Of a stretch of DNA of 51,965 bases, positions 22,197 to 30,146 are shown in pieces. The notes beneath the pieces were generated by a model. The model worked only from the letters and a program-made list of their open reading frames with translations. It did not search any database and was not told the origin of the DNA. The stretch spans positions 1 to 51,965 of the forward strand of contig JAPPGG010000055.1 of assembly GCA_028875055.1 (NCBI GenBank), read 5' to 3'. Position 1 is the stretch's first letter, and each line of letters starts with the position of its first letter. The stretch is from Chloroflexota bacterium. GTDB lineage: Bacteria; Chloroflexota; Dehalococcoidia; Lucifugimonadales; UBA3495. Made by a program: the position numbers and the translations under genes.

Positions 22197-24854
22197 TTGA
22201 TCAATAACCGCGAAAATACCTGGGCCGCATCCGCCCTCGGCGGCTTCGACCGGTCCCTGAGCCTGCTGGAATTCGACCAGATCCGGCAGCGGGTGGCCGG
22301 CTACGCCCGCACCGCCCTGGGGCGGGAACGCTGCCTGTCCCTGGAACCCGTTGGCGATTCCCTGGAAATCGCGTCCCGCCTCCAGGAGACAGACGAGGCC
22401 CGGCAGTTTTTGGACAACGGAGGCAGCCTGGAATTTGGCCCCGACGCCGAACTGGGCGAGTACGTACATAGGGCCACCCTGGGCGGCGCGTTACGGGGCG
22501 AAGAGCTCCACCACGTCCGCCAGTTGGCCGAAGCCTCCGGTTTCAGCCGCGATGCCCTGCGTCACCGGGACGACTTGCCCCTGCTGTCCGGCCTTGCCGG
22601 CAACATCCCCAACCTTGACTTTCTGGCCCAGTCCATCCGCCGGGCCATAAGTCCCGCCGGTGAAGTCCTCGACGACGCCAGCCCCGAGCTTCGCCAACTC
22701 CGGCGCGATTCCCGTTCCGCCTACCAGCAGCTCAACGACGTCATGCAGCGCAGCCTCCGCCGCTATCAGCAGCGCGCCGTCGTCCAGGAACCCATCATCA
22801 CCCAGCGCAACGGCCGCCTGGTGCTGCTCATCAAGGCCGAGAACAAGTCACAGATACCAGGGATTGTCCATGACGTCTCCGACAGCGGCGCCACAGTTTT
22901 CATCGAACCCCTGCCCGCCATCGAGACTGGCAACCGCTGGCGCGAGACCCGCCTTGCCGAGGAGCGCGAGGAGGAACGCGTGCTGCGATTCCTGGCCGCC
23001 CGGGTTGGCGACGCCGGCGATGACCTGCAGCTGGCCCTGGACCTTCTCGCCCGCCTCGACCTGGCCATGGCCAAGGGCCGCTACTCCGCCGACCGCCGCG
23101 CCGTAGCCCCCACAATAGTCCGCCCGAACCCTGCTCCAGACCAGGCAGGAAAACTAAACGAAAGCGACACTCCCGCCTCTTTCCAGGAAAAAGGGGGCGG
23201 AGGTGAGGGGGTACCCCATCTCCGCATCATCGCCGCCCGCCACCCCCTCCTTACCGAGCGGGTGGTCCCAATCAACCTGGAAGTTGGCGGCGCCGACCGG
23301 GTACTGGTTATCACCGGCCCCAACGCCGGCGGCAAGACCGTGGGCCTCAAGACCGTGGGCCTCCTGGCGCTGATGGCCCATGCCGGTCTTCACGTTCCGG
23401 CCGAGGTGGCCGAATTTCCGCTGCTCGATGGCATCTATGCCGACATTGGCGACCAGCAGAGCATTGAAGAGTCGCTTTCCACCTTCAGCTCTCATATCCA
23501 GAACCTGCGAGGCATCCTGGACCGGGTAACGCCCCATTCCCTGGTGCTCATAGACGAACTGGGCACCAGCACCGACCCCGAGGAAGGCGCCGCCCTCGCC
23601 CAGGCCATCCTCGGCCACCTCCGCAACCGGGACGTTATGACCATTGCCACAACCCACCACCGCGGTGTGGCCCGCTACGTGCAGGAACAGCCTGGGATGC
23701 TCAACGCCAGCGTGGACCTGGAACCCGGGACCCTCGACCCCACCTACCGCATCACCCTGGGTCTGCCCGGCCGCAGCTACGCTCTTACCATCGCCGACCG
23801 AATGGGGTTGTCATCTGAAATCCTTGAGGAAGCCCGCTCCCTCATTTCCCCGTCCCAGCGGGAAACCGACGGCCTGGTGCAGGAACTGCAGGAGGAACGG
23901 GCGGTGGTGGCGCGGCTGCGCCAGGAGTCGGAAGAACTGCTGGCCTGGGCCCGCGCGCAGCAGGCGGAAACCGAGGCGCGGCTGGCCACCGTGGAAGCCT
24001 CGCGCCTGGAACTGGTGGAGGAAGCCAGGCAGGACCTGCAGGCCCGCATCGGCGGTTTGCTGGCCCAGCTCCAGCAGGCGGAACGCGCCGCCGAGAACGC
24101 CGAGGCGGAGCAGGCCGCGCGTCGCCTGATGCGCCCAACCCCCGGCGCTCCCACCCGCCGCCCAGATTCTTCCGCCGAGCGCTTCCGCGCCTACCAGGAA
24201 GACCTGTCCCAGCTTCAGAGGGAACTCGGCTCCACCCAGTGGGAGCCTATCGAGGTTGAGCGCACCCCGTGGCAGGAAGCCCTGCGCAGCGGGGACCGCG
24301 TTTACATTCGCGGCATTCCCCGTCCTGTCGAGGTCATTACACCCCAGGACGACGATGAGCACATCGAGGTGTTGCTGGGCACCATGCGGGCCAGGATTCC
24401 CGTTTACCAGCTGGAACGCCCCGCCGAGGCCGGCCTGGAGGCCGGAATCGAGGCTGGCAGCGAGTCGGCGGTTGGCGCCGCAAGGCAGCCCGCGCCCACG
24501 GGAACAGGCGCAGCGCCTGCCGCGTCCGGCGGCATTGACCCCAACACCCCCGGCGTGCGTTTCCGCCACAACCGCGATGCCGGCGTCTATTACCGCCGAC
24601 CCTCTCCACGCCAGGTCAACACCGACCTGGACCTGCGCGGCCAGAGGGTGGACGAAGCCCTGGACAAGGTGGAGACCCTGCTGAACGAAGCTGCTCTCAG
24701 CGGCGTGCCCGAAATCCGCATCATCCACGGCCGGGGCACGGGGGCCCTGCGCAGCGCCATTCGGGAATACCTGCGTGGACATCCATTGACCGCCTCCGCC
24801 GGCCCGGCCGAAGAGGGCGCCAACGACGGCGTGACCGTCGTGGAACTGAAGTAG
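22197..24854 (+). CDS. mutS2: MutS2 (RqcU-like) ribosome-splitting ATPase with Smr domain
   Basis: MutS2/RqcU recognises collided ribosomes and splits them using ATP; older literature assigns it anti-recombination. The 885-residue protein has the MutS2 core (ENKSQIPGIVHDVSDSGAT), Walker A GPNAGGKT (374-381), Walker B LVLIDELGTSTDPEEG, a long coiled coil (about 560-640), a KOW-like part (GDRVYIRGIPRPVEVI) and a C-terminal Smr nuclease domain with LDLRGQRVDEAL and IIHGRGTGALRSAI. The start is TTG. An in-frame insert at 308-339 looks repeat-derived. Gene order suggests co-function with the upstream VLRF1 protein. Confidence 0.92.
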   Translation: MINNRENTWAASALGGFDRSLSLLEFDQIRQRVAGYARTALGRERCLSLEPVGDSLEIASRLQETDEARQFLDNGGSLEFGPDAELGEYVHRATLGGALRGEELHHVRQLAEASGFSRDALRHRDDLPLLSGLAGNIPNLDFLAQSIRRAISPAGEVLDDASPELRQLRRDSRSAYQQLNDVMQRSLRRYQQRAVVQEPIITQRNGRLVLLIKAENKSQIPGIVHDVSDSGATVFIEPLPAIETGNRWRETRLAEEREEERVLRFLAARVGDAGDDLQLALDLLARLDLAMAKGRYSADRRAVAPTIVRPNPAPDQAGKLNESDTPASFQEKGGGGEGVPHLRIIAARHPLLTERVVPINLEVGGADRVLVITGPNAGGKTVGLKTVGLLALMAHAGLHVPAEVAEFPLLDGIYADIGDQQSIEESLSTFSSHIQNLRGILDRVTPHSLVLIDELGTSTDPEEGAALAQAILGHLRNRDVMTIATTHHRGVARYVQEQPGMLNASVDLEPGTLDPTYRITLGLPGRSYALTIADRMGLSSEILEEARSLISPSQRETDGLVQELQEERAVVARLRQESEELLAWARAQQAETEARLATVEASRLELVEEARQDLQARIGGLLAQLQQAERAAENAEAEQAARRLMRPTPGAPTRRPDSSAERFRAYQEDLSQLQRELGSTQWEPIEVERTPWQEALRSGDRVYIRGIPRPVEVITPQDDDEHIEVLLGTMRARIPVYQLERPAEAGLEAGIEAGSESAVGAARQPAPTGTGAAPAASGGIDPNTPGVRFRHNRDAGVYYRRPSPRQVNTDLDLRGQRVDEALDKVETLLNEAALSGVPEIRIIHGRGTGALRSAIREYLRGHPLTASAGPAEEGANDGVTVVELK
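23118..23213 (+). repeat. Repeat-derived in-frame insert inside mutS2
   Basis: Residues 308-339, including SFQEKGGGGEGVP, break the conserved MutS2 sequence just before the ATPase domain. Its reverse complement reads CCCCTCACCTCCGCCCCC then an A/G-rich stem, close to the arm of the palindromic element at 1-203. No stop codon is introduced, so the repeat appears to have been tolerated as a linker. Confidence 0.5.
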
Positions 24855-24881
24855 TCCTGGAGTTGAGCTAAAGGGGGAATT

Positions 24882-25667
24882 TTGCCGGAAGAACCGCAGC
24901 TTACGCCATTGCAACGACGCGACCGGGCCCTGGCCCGCCTTGAAGAGGGTCGCAATGCCCTCCGGCAGGCCCTGGAGGGCATTGACCCGGAGGACGCTTT
25001 CCTCGGCTCCCGCTGGTCGGTCTGGGAGGTGCTGAAACACCTGGACGCCGAAAACTTCGTGGACGCCCTGGAAAAGATTTCCTCAGGCGAGATGGAAATG
25101 CTGCCGCCCTTCAGCAGCCGCGAAGACCGCCTCCGCCAGGACATTGAACACCTGGAGGACACTTATGACCGGCTCAGGACGGTCATCGAGGGACTCACCG
25201 AAAAACAACTGGCCCTGCCGGTTACGCCGCCCAACCCCGTCCACTCCTTTCCCGGCCTGACCATGCTGGAACTGGTCGAGCGGTCCGCCGGCCACGCCGG
25301 AACCCACGCCCGCCAGGTGGAATTGACCCGCAAGTACGTCGCCGAGTTCAACGCCCGCGACAAGACCGTAACCATCCTGGCCCTGGGAAATGGAGACGCC
25401 AGCACAGTCCCCGCCAAAGTTCAGGAGCTCGTACCCTTCGCCGATTACACCGCCGGCGACGCCGCGTCCCTGGAACTGGTGCGACCCTGGATTCGCGGCC
25501 TGGAAGCCGAAATCCGCCCCGACAACACCGAGGAAATCATGGCCCGCGAGGCCCGCGCCGGCCTGTGGACCGTCATCTGCGTCCCTGGCTCCAACCCGGA
25601 ATCCGACCATCCCGCCCTGTTGGAACTCGCCCGCCACCATTGCGAAAAAGTGGTCGTAGTCAACTGA
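24882..25667 (+). CDS. DinB-like protein with extra C-terminal domain
   Basis: This 261-residue protein starts at TTG. Residues 8-155 look like a DinB/DUF664 four-helix bundle (RWSVWEVLKHLDAENF, then MLELVERSAGHAGTHARQVELT, with His residues at the usual metal positions). The remaining 100 residues (KTVTILALGNGDASTVPAKV to the end VVVVN) form an alternating alpha/beta domain I do not recognise. DinB proteins are often thiol transferases or metal-dependent hydrolases. It lies 28 bases after mutS2 and may be co-transcribed. Confidence 0.6.
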   Translation: MPEEPQLTPLQRRDRALARLEEGRNALRQALEGIDPEDAFLGSRWSVWEVLKHLDAENFVDALEKISSGEMEMLPPFSSREDRLRQDIEHLEDTYDRLRTVIEGLTEKQLALPVTPPNPVHSFPGLTMLELVERSAGHAGTHARQVELTRKYVAEFNARDKTVTILALGNGDASTVPAKVQELVPFADYTAGDAASLELVRPWIRGLEAEIRPDNTEEIMAREARAGLWTVICVPGSNPESDHPALLELARHHCEKVVVVN

Positions 25668-25880
25668 CCCCGGCCCCATATCCCCGTTCCCTCGACGGGA
25701 AAGGCCCGGGCGGGGGCGCCACCCGCCAGGACGGCTGCCAATTCGGCCAAGAACCATTTCAAACCGGCCGCGGCCGAAGCCAAAACTGTTGACGCGCCTC
25801 CGAATGTCACGGCGCTCCTTCCCCCACGCCCAAATGACGCTATACTCATTACATTCCAGTCCGGCCGGGGGTACCATCTT

Positions 25881-26801
25881 ATGCGCATCTGTTCCTTGCT
25901 GCCCAGCGCTACGGAAATCGTGTATGCCCTGGGGCTGGACGACCAGTTGGTGGGCGTTTCCCACACCTGCGACTATCCGGCCGACGCCCGCAGCAGGCCC
26001 GTGGTCAGCCGCAGCGTGCGCAGCGTCTCCCACCTGGGCAGCCAGGAAATCGACGCAATCATCCGGCAGGCGCGGGAGAACGCCAACCCGGTCCATTGGA
26101 TTGACGGCGACCTGCTGCGAGACCTGCGGCCCGACCTGATCATTACCCAGGAAATCTGCGAGGTTTGCGCCATTGACCAGAGTTCGGTATATGCCACGGC
26201 CGCCCGCTTCCTGGACTATGAGCCGAACATCGTGGTTACCCGTCCCGTGGGGCTGGAGGAGATATACGGCAACATTCACATCATCGCCGACGCGGCCGGC
26301 GTGCCGGAACGGGCCGACAAGGTGGTGGCAGCTTTGCGGCAACGGGCCCGGCGGGTTGCCGACGGGCTTGGTACCGTGACCCAACGCCCCAAAGTCTTCT
26401 GCATCGACTGGCTGGAGCCCCTGCGCAACACCGGGCAGTGGACGCCGGAACTGGTGGAACTGGCCGGCGGCGAGGAGGGCCTGGCCGAGAAGTGGGGCAA
26501 GTCCCGCGAAATTGGTTGGGATGAGGTGGTGGCTTACCAGCCCGACTACCTGATGGTGATGCCCTGCGCCTTTGACCTGCACCGCACTGCAGTGGAGACT
26601 CGGGAGACCTTGTATTCCCACCCGGCGTGGCGCTCGCTGGAAGCTGTCCGGAAGGGCAACGTGTTCCTGTTTGACGGTCTGATTCCCAGCCGTCACGGGC
26701 CACGGGTGATAGATGTTTTGGAAGGTCTGGCCGAGGCGATGCATCCCGATAAGTTCGCCGGGCTGGCCCGTTCCGGAGTGTTTCAAAAGGCCGCGCTATA
26801 G
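25881..26801 (+). CDS. BtuF-like cobalamin/metal-chelate binding protein, cytosolic form
   Basis: This 306-residue TroA/BtuF-fold protein has MRICSLLPSATEIVYALGL at the extreme N-terminus, then DLIITQEICEVC, a long bridging helix at about 140-160, and KVFCIDWLEPL. There is no signal peptide or lipobox, so unlike transport-linked BtuF it would stay in the cytoplasm. No btuCD genes are adjacent and no cobalamin riboswitch is seen upstream. Such unsecreted homologues are common, with unknown ligand. Confidence 0.75.
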   Translation: MRICSLLPSATEIVYALGLDDQLVGVSHTCDYPADARSRPVVSRSVRSVSHLGSQEIDAIIRQARENANPVHWIDGDLLRDLRPDLIITQEICEVCAIDQSSVYATAARFLDYEPNIVVTRPVGLEEIYGNIHIIADAAGVPERADKVVAALRQRARRVADGLGTVTQRPKVFCIDWLEPLRNTGQWTPELVELAGGEEGLAEKWGKSREIGWDEVVAYQPDYLMVMPCAFDLHRTAVETRETLYSHPAWRSLEAVRKGNVFLFDGLIPSRHGPRVIDVLEGLAEAMHPDKFAGLARSGVFQKAAL

Positions 26802-26810
26802 GACGATTCA

Positions 26811-26884
26811 ATCCACGAATATCCACCAATGGTTGATAATGTCCGCCCCCCGTTCGTGGCCATTCGTGGGTATTCGTGGATCAA
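26811..26884. repeat. TTCGTGG-type inverted repeat
   Basis: AATCCACGAATATCCACC and the inverse GTGGGTATTCGTGGAT lie 40 bases apart, directly before the ribosome site of the next gene. Related pieces with CACGAAGG/CCTTCGTG occur at 8848-8880, 35205-35310 and 36915-36945. This is a short dispersed intergenic repeat. Confidence 0.5.
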
Positions 26885-26899
26885 CTGAAGGAGACACCC

Positions 26900-27211
26900 A
26901 TGCTGTTTTTCATCGAGTTACGTCACGCGCCGGAGCGCTGCCCCGGGGTGGCGCCGGAAATACGGGACCGGATGCTGCGCATGTCGCAGACCCGGGAACA
27001 GGTGCTGGAATCCCACGGCTGCAGGTGGGTCGGCGGGTGGGTGAGTCCCACGCCCCACCTGACCTTCATCACCCTGGACGCCCCGGGGGCGCACGCCGTG
27101 GACTCGGCCATGCGCGACCTGGGCCTGGCTGTCTGGAACTCCACCACCATTCACCCGGTGGTGGACTTTGACGACGCCGTCACGGCCCTGGCAAACCAGC
27201 CGCAGGACTGA
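26900..27211 (+). CDS. Small ferredoxin-like-fold protein, family not recognised
   Basis: The product is 103 residues: MLFFIELRHAPERCPGVAPE, RDRMLRMSQTREQVLESHGC, WVGGWVSPTPHLTFITLDAP, and a terminal helix. The strand-helix-strand-strand-helix-strand order resembles small dimeric alpha/beta barrel proteins such as DUF3303 or GYD proteins, but I cannot assign it. AAGGAG lies just before the ATG. It is followed by a hairpin and a converging Rieske gene. Confidence 0.6.
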   Translation: MLFFIELRHAPERCPGVAPEIRDRMLRMSQTREQVLESHGCRWVGGWVSPTPHLTFITLDAPGAHAVDSAMRDLGLAVWNSTTIHPVVDFDDAVTALANQPQD

Positions 27212-27230
27212 AGAAAGCAGGCAACAAAAG

Positions 27231-27260
27231 AAGGGCGGCGAAGGCTGCTCGCCGCCCCTT
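27231..27260. terminator. Bidirectional terminator hairpin
   Basis: AAGGGCGGCGA and TCGCCGCCCCTT pair with one bulged base around a 7-nt loop. The A-rich 5' side and T-rich 3' side suit termination in both directions between two converging genes. Confidence 0.65.
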
Positions 27261-27313
27261 GTGAGCTTGCCCGGGAACCGGGGCCCTGATGAGAGAGAAT
27301 TGGCCGGCGGCCT

Positions 27314-27649
27314 CTACTTCTTGCCCTCGGGCAGGGAGGCGTACAGGTGGCCGTCGCGGTCCGTTACTTCAAAGGTGAACATCTGGGCAATGGGGCCGTT
27401 GATGCAGTTGCCGGTGTAGTATTCAAAGCGCCAGCCGTGGGAGGGACACATAAAGCAGGTGTCTTCCAGGTAAATGGTGCCCCAGCTGTGGGGACAGAGG
27501 GAGGACATCAGGCGCAGCACCCCGTCCTTGCCCTGGGCGAGAAAGAAGTCGAAGCCTTCCACCTCCACCTCAACGGGAAACTTGGTGAAAGAGTCCTTCG
27601 GTCCCAGGTCCACTTCCTTGACGCCGTTGGAGAAGTCCGGGTAAACCAT
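27314..27649 (-). CDS. Rieske [2Fe-2S] domain protein
   Basis: This 111-residue soluble ferredoxin-type Rieske protein has the cluster motifs CPH (C52, H54) and CPSH (C68, H71), plus an extra C65. It has no membrane anchor or signal, so it would work as a cytoplasmic electron carrier or as the ferredoxin part of an oxygenase. No oxygenase alpha subunit is adjacent, though three flavin monooxygenases lie elsewhere in the window. ATG 27649 has AGAGGGAACTG upstream. Confidence 0.85.
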   Translation of the reverse strand: MVYPDFSNGVKEVDLGPKDSFTKFPVEVEVEGFDFFLAQGKDGVLRLMSSLCPHSWGTIYLEDTCFMCPSHGWRFEYYTGNCINGPIAQMFTFEVTDRDGHLYASLPEGKK

Positions 27650-28168
27650 ATCAGTTCCCTCTTGCAGGTGATATTTGAGGGGAGTATAGCGGGAAAGGCA
27701 CAGGCTGGGCAAACGGGAAATTCGCGGCCGCGGCGCAATGGCCCTATAGTTTCGGGCTATCGTCGGCACAAACTCTGCAGCCAGGACTCATGCCGCACTT
27801 AGCCCTTCGGCCTGGCCCAGGGTAAACTCTGCCGAAGGGCCCGAAGTCCTTTACGTCAACCCGGTCATCAACCCGGTTGCGGGTAAGGAAGTTGGTTCCA
27901 GGAAATATTGTAGATGCTTCGACCCAGTTCAGCCTGGGCCTGCCGAAGGGCTCACCATGACATGCCATTAGAGCGCGATTGCCCGGTGCCCGGCTATGAG
28001 GCAGGAGAGGATATGGGAAGCGGACAATCCTGGCTTCAAGCTTTCTCCGGCACGACGGGCTCTGGTCGCCCCCGTACCGCCTTGGGATACCACCGAATAC
28101 AGCGTTGGGTTGAACCCCGGAACTGCGGTTCCAACCCGAAACAATGAACATTCCGTAGAGATTTCAGC
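27650..28168. other. 519-base repeat-bearing intergenic region
   Basis: Most of it is the dispersed repeat at 27824-27991. The rest lies upstream of the Rieske gene and of the Cys-rich gene. No promoter or RNA motif stands out, and reading frames across it are repeat translations. Confidence 0.4.
27824..27991. repeat. Dispersed repeat, CAGGGCAATCGCG family, copy B
   Basis: It aligns with 49674-49803: both have GCCGAAGGGCC-GAAGTCCTT, then GCGGGTA-GAAGTTG-TTCCAGG, ATTGTAGATGCTTCGAC, a CATGACAT piece and an end in GCGCG-TTGCCC. The spacing and boundaries agree, so this is a copy of the same element with small insertions. Confidence 0.65.
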
Positions 28169-28438
28169 ATGAAGATTGCAATGACGACGCCCGTGCAGGA
28201 ACCCCAGGTGCAGGCCGGCGGGGGAACGGGAACACCCAAATGCGACGGCTGCCCCAGGTGCCAGGACCCCCAGGCCGGGTTCTGTCCCACCTATCACCAG
28301 GAATTTGGCGGCAGGCATCCGGTGTGCAAGGTTTGCCACCACTGCGTCCTGCGGGGCAAGCACCAGGACGACGCCAGCGACCTGGACAATTACCGGGGCG
28401 CGCCCATGCCCGGTATGGACACCATCCACCGCAACTAA
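28169..28438 (+). CDS. Cys-rich miniprotein with two CxxCxxC knots
   Basis: This 89-residue protein has CDGCPRC (C25, C28, C31), C39, then CKVCHHC (C53, C56, C59), with His at 43, 50, 57, 58 and 65 between and after. Such a symmetrical spacing suggests two metal sites, zinc or iron-sulfur. The flanking ends are low complexity and the tail ends NYRGAPMPGMDTIHRN. The start has only a weak GTAGAGA site, and MTTPVQ at 28181 is an alternative. I do not know the family. Confidence 0.55.
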   Translation: MKIAMTTPVQEPQVQAGGGTGTPKCDGCPRCQDPQAGFCPTYHQEFGGRHPVCKVCHHCVLRGKHQDDASDLDNYRGAPMPGMDTIHRN

Positions 28439-28554
28439 CGCCGTGGGTTGTCTGCGGAGAGCGCCGTAACAACGAGGGCAGCCAAGCAGGTCCGCCCCTG
28501 CGCCCCACCGCGCCGCGTTACCTGCACTGGACCATATCCGGCTACGAAAGGTAT

Positions 28555-28583
28555 TTGACAACCCCGGTTTTGCTTACGATAAT
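28555..28583 (+). promoter_or_regulatory. Sigma70-like promoter of the first DUF1800 gene
   Basis: A consensus TTGACA is followed after exactly 17 bases by GATAAT, about 100 bases before the DUF1800 start. This is the best promoter match I found in the window. Confidence 0.65.
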
Positions 28584-28681
28584 ACCGGGTACGGAGCTCC
28601 CATAGGGGGTGTTCCGCTTGGTTTGCCCTATTCCAGACAGCTGAACCGGTACCCGTAATCCTGCTTTTGGCAAGGAGGAAT

Positions 28682-30073
28682 ATGGCTGAAGACATTGCAT
28701 TGATGGCTCACCTGATGCGTCGCGCCGGCTTCGGCGCTACCCGCGAGGAACTGGAGGAGCGGGCGGCCAGAGGCTACGACGCCACCGTGGACGAACTCCT
28801 GAATCCTGAGACAGTGGACGGCGCCGACCGCTACGAATTTCTGCGCTACCACCCCTCTTTCTGGAAGCCCATAACCTCGCCTGGCATGGGCGCTTCCGCC
28901 TGGCTGCACAGCATGCTCAATACCGAGCGGGTGCTGGAAGAGAAAATGGTGCTGTTCTGGCACCAGGTATTCGCCACCGGCGGCTCCAAGCTGGACCACT
29001 GGCACGAAATGGTTACCCAGGTGGATATGTTCCGCCAGTATGGAATGGGCAACTATCGCGAATTGCTGGTGCAGCTATCCAGGAATCCGGCCATGATTTT
29101 CTGGCTGGACAACTGCGACAACCACGAATACGCCGTCAACGAAAACTGGGGCCGCGAACTGCTGGAACTGTTCAGCATGGGTGTGGGCAACTACACCGAG
29201 GATGACGTGCGGGAGTGTTCCAGGGCCTTTACCGGCTGGACCATCGCCGCATCCATACCCCGCAACGCCCACGGCCGCTACGACTGGGAGTTCGAGTACC
29301 TGCCCGAGGACCATGACGAGGGCGAAAAGACCTTCCTGGGACACACGGGCAACTTCAACGGCGAGGACATCATAGACATTGTCTGCGCCCAGCCGGCCAC
29401 CGCTCGGTTCATTGCCCGCCACCTTTATAACTTCTTTGTGGCGGAGGAGCCCCAGGTGCCCGCCTGGTCGGTGACGCCGCCCAACGACCCCGAGGCCATC
29501 GACCTGCTGGCCAAAACCTTTACCGAGTCGGGCTACGAAATGCGGGAAGTGCTGCGGGTTCTCTTCACTTCCGACTTTTTCAAGAACGCCCGCTATGCCA
29601 AGATCAAGAGTCCCGCCGAAGTGCTGGTGGGCACCCTGCGCTTCGTGGGCGGGTACAAGTTCCCCGCGCCTGGCATTGGCAACCTGTCCAAGGAGGCCGG
29701 GTACATGGGGCAGGAACTGCTCAACCCCCCAAGCGTGGAAGGGTGGCACACGGGCGCCGAATGGATCAACAGCGGCACCCTGATGAAGCGCATTAACTTT
29801 TCCGCCGATATGGTGGGAGATACCACCAGGCCCGGCATCCTGGCCATAGTCAACCGCCTGCGGGCCCGGGGAGACCTGGAGCCGGAAGAGCTGGTGGACG
29901 CCTGCCTGGACCTGATGGGTCCCCTGGTGGTGGATGGCGACAACCGGAAACAGCTGGTGAACCACGCCCGAGAGCTGGGAACCCTTACCTGGGCGGACGA
30001 CGTGCAGGCCAGGGACAGGATAGGCGAAATGCTCCAGTTGGTTGTATCTTCGCGCGAATACCAGTATGCTTAA
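28682..30073 (+). CDS. DUF1800 protein, first triad
   Basis: This 463-residue helix-rich protein of the DUF1800 family has LMAHLMRRAGFGATREELEE at the N-terminus, then NWGRELLELFSMGVGNYTED with AFTGWTI, HDEGEKTFLGHTGNFNGEDI, FIARHLYNFFVAEEP and PPSVEGWHTGAEWINSGTLM. Family members usually carry a Tat or Sec signal; none is present here, so it is predicted cytosolic. ATG 28682 has AAGGAGG upstream. A DUF1501 gene and an NHL propeller gene follow. Function of the family is unknown. Confidence 0.85.
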   Translation: MAEDIALMAHLMRRAGFGATREELEERAARGYDATVDELLNPETVDGADRYEFLRYHPSFWKPITSPGMGASAWLHSMLNTERVLEEKMVLFWHQVFATGGSKLDHWHEMVTQVDMFRQYGMGNYRELLVQLSRNPAMIFWLDNCDNHEYAVNENWGRELLELFSMGVGNYTEDDVRECSRAFTGWTIAASIPRNAHGRYDWEFEYLPEDHDEGEKTFLGHTGNFNGEDIIDIVCAQPATARFIARHLYNFFVAEEPQVPAWSVTPPNDPEAIDLLAKTFTESGYEMREVLRVLFTSDFFKNARYAKIKSPAEVLVGTLRFVGGYKFPAPGIGNLSKEAGYMGQELLNPPSVEGWHTGAEWINSGTLMKRINFSADMVGDTTRPGILAIVNRLRARGDLEPEELVDACLDLMGPLVVDGDNRKQLVNHARELGTLTWADDVQARDRIGEMLQLVVSSREYQYA

Positions 30074-30146
30074 GTCGCTAATTTCTTAAGGCACTTGTCG
30101 CTAACGAGCCAAAATTGAGGCCGTTGGCCCAGCAAGGAGACAGGAG

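Noticed and set aside
25690-25745. Possible cobalamin riboswitch upstream of the BtuF-like gene
   Set aside because: GC-rich stems are present, but the conserved B12-box sequence is absent.
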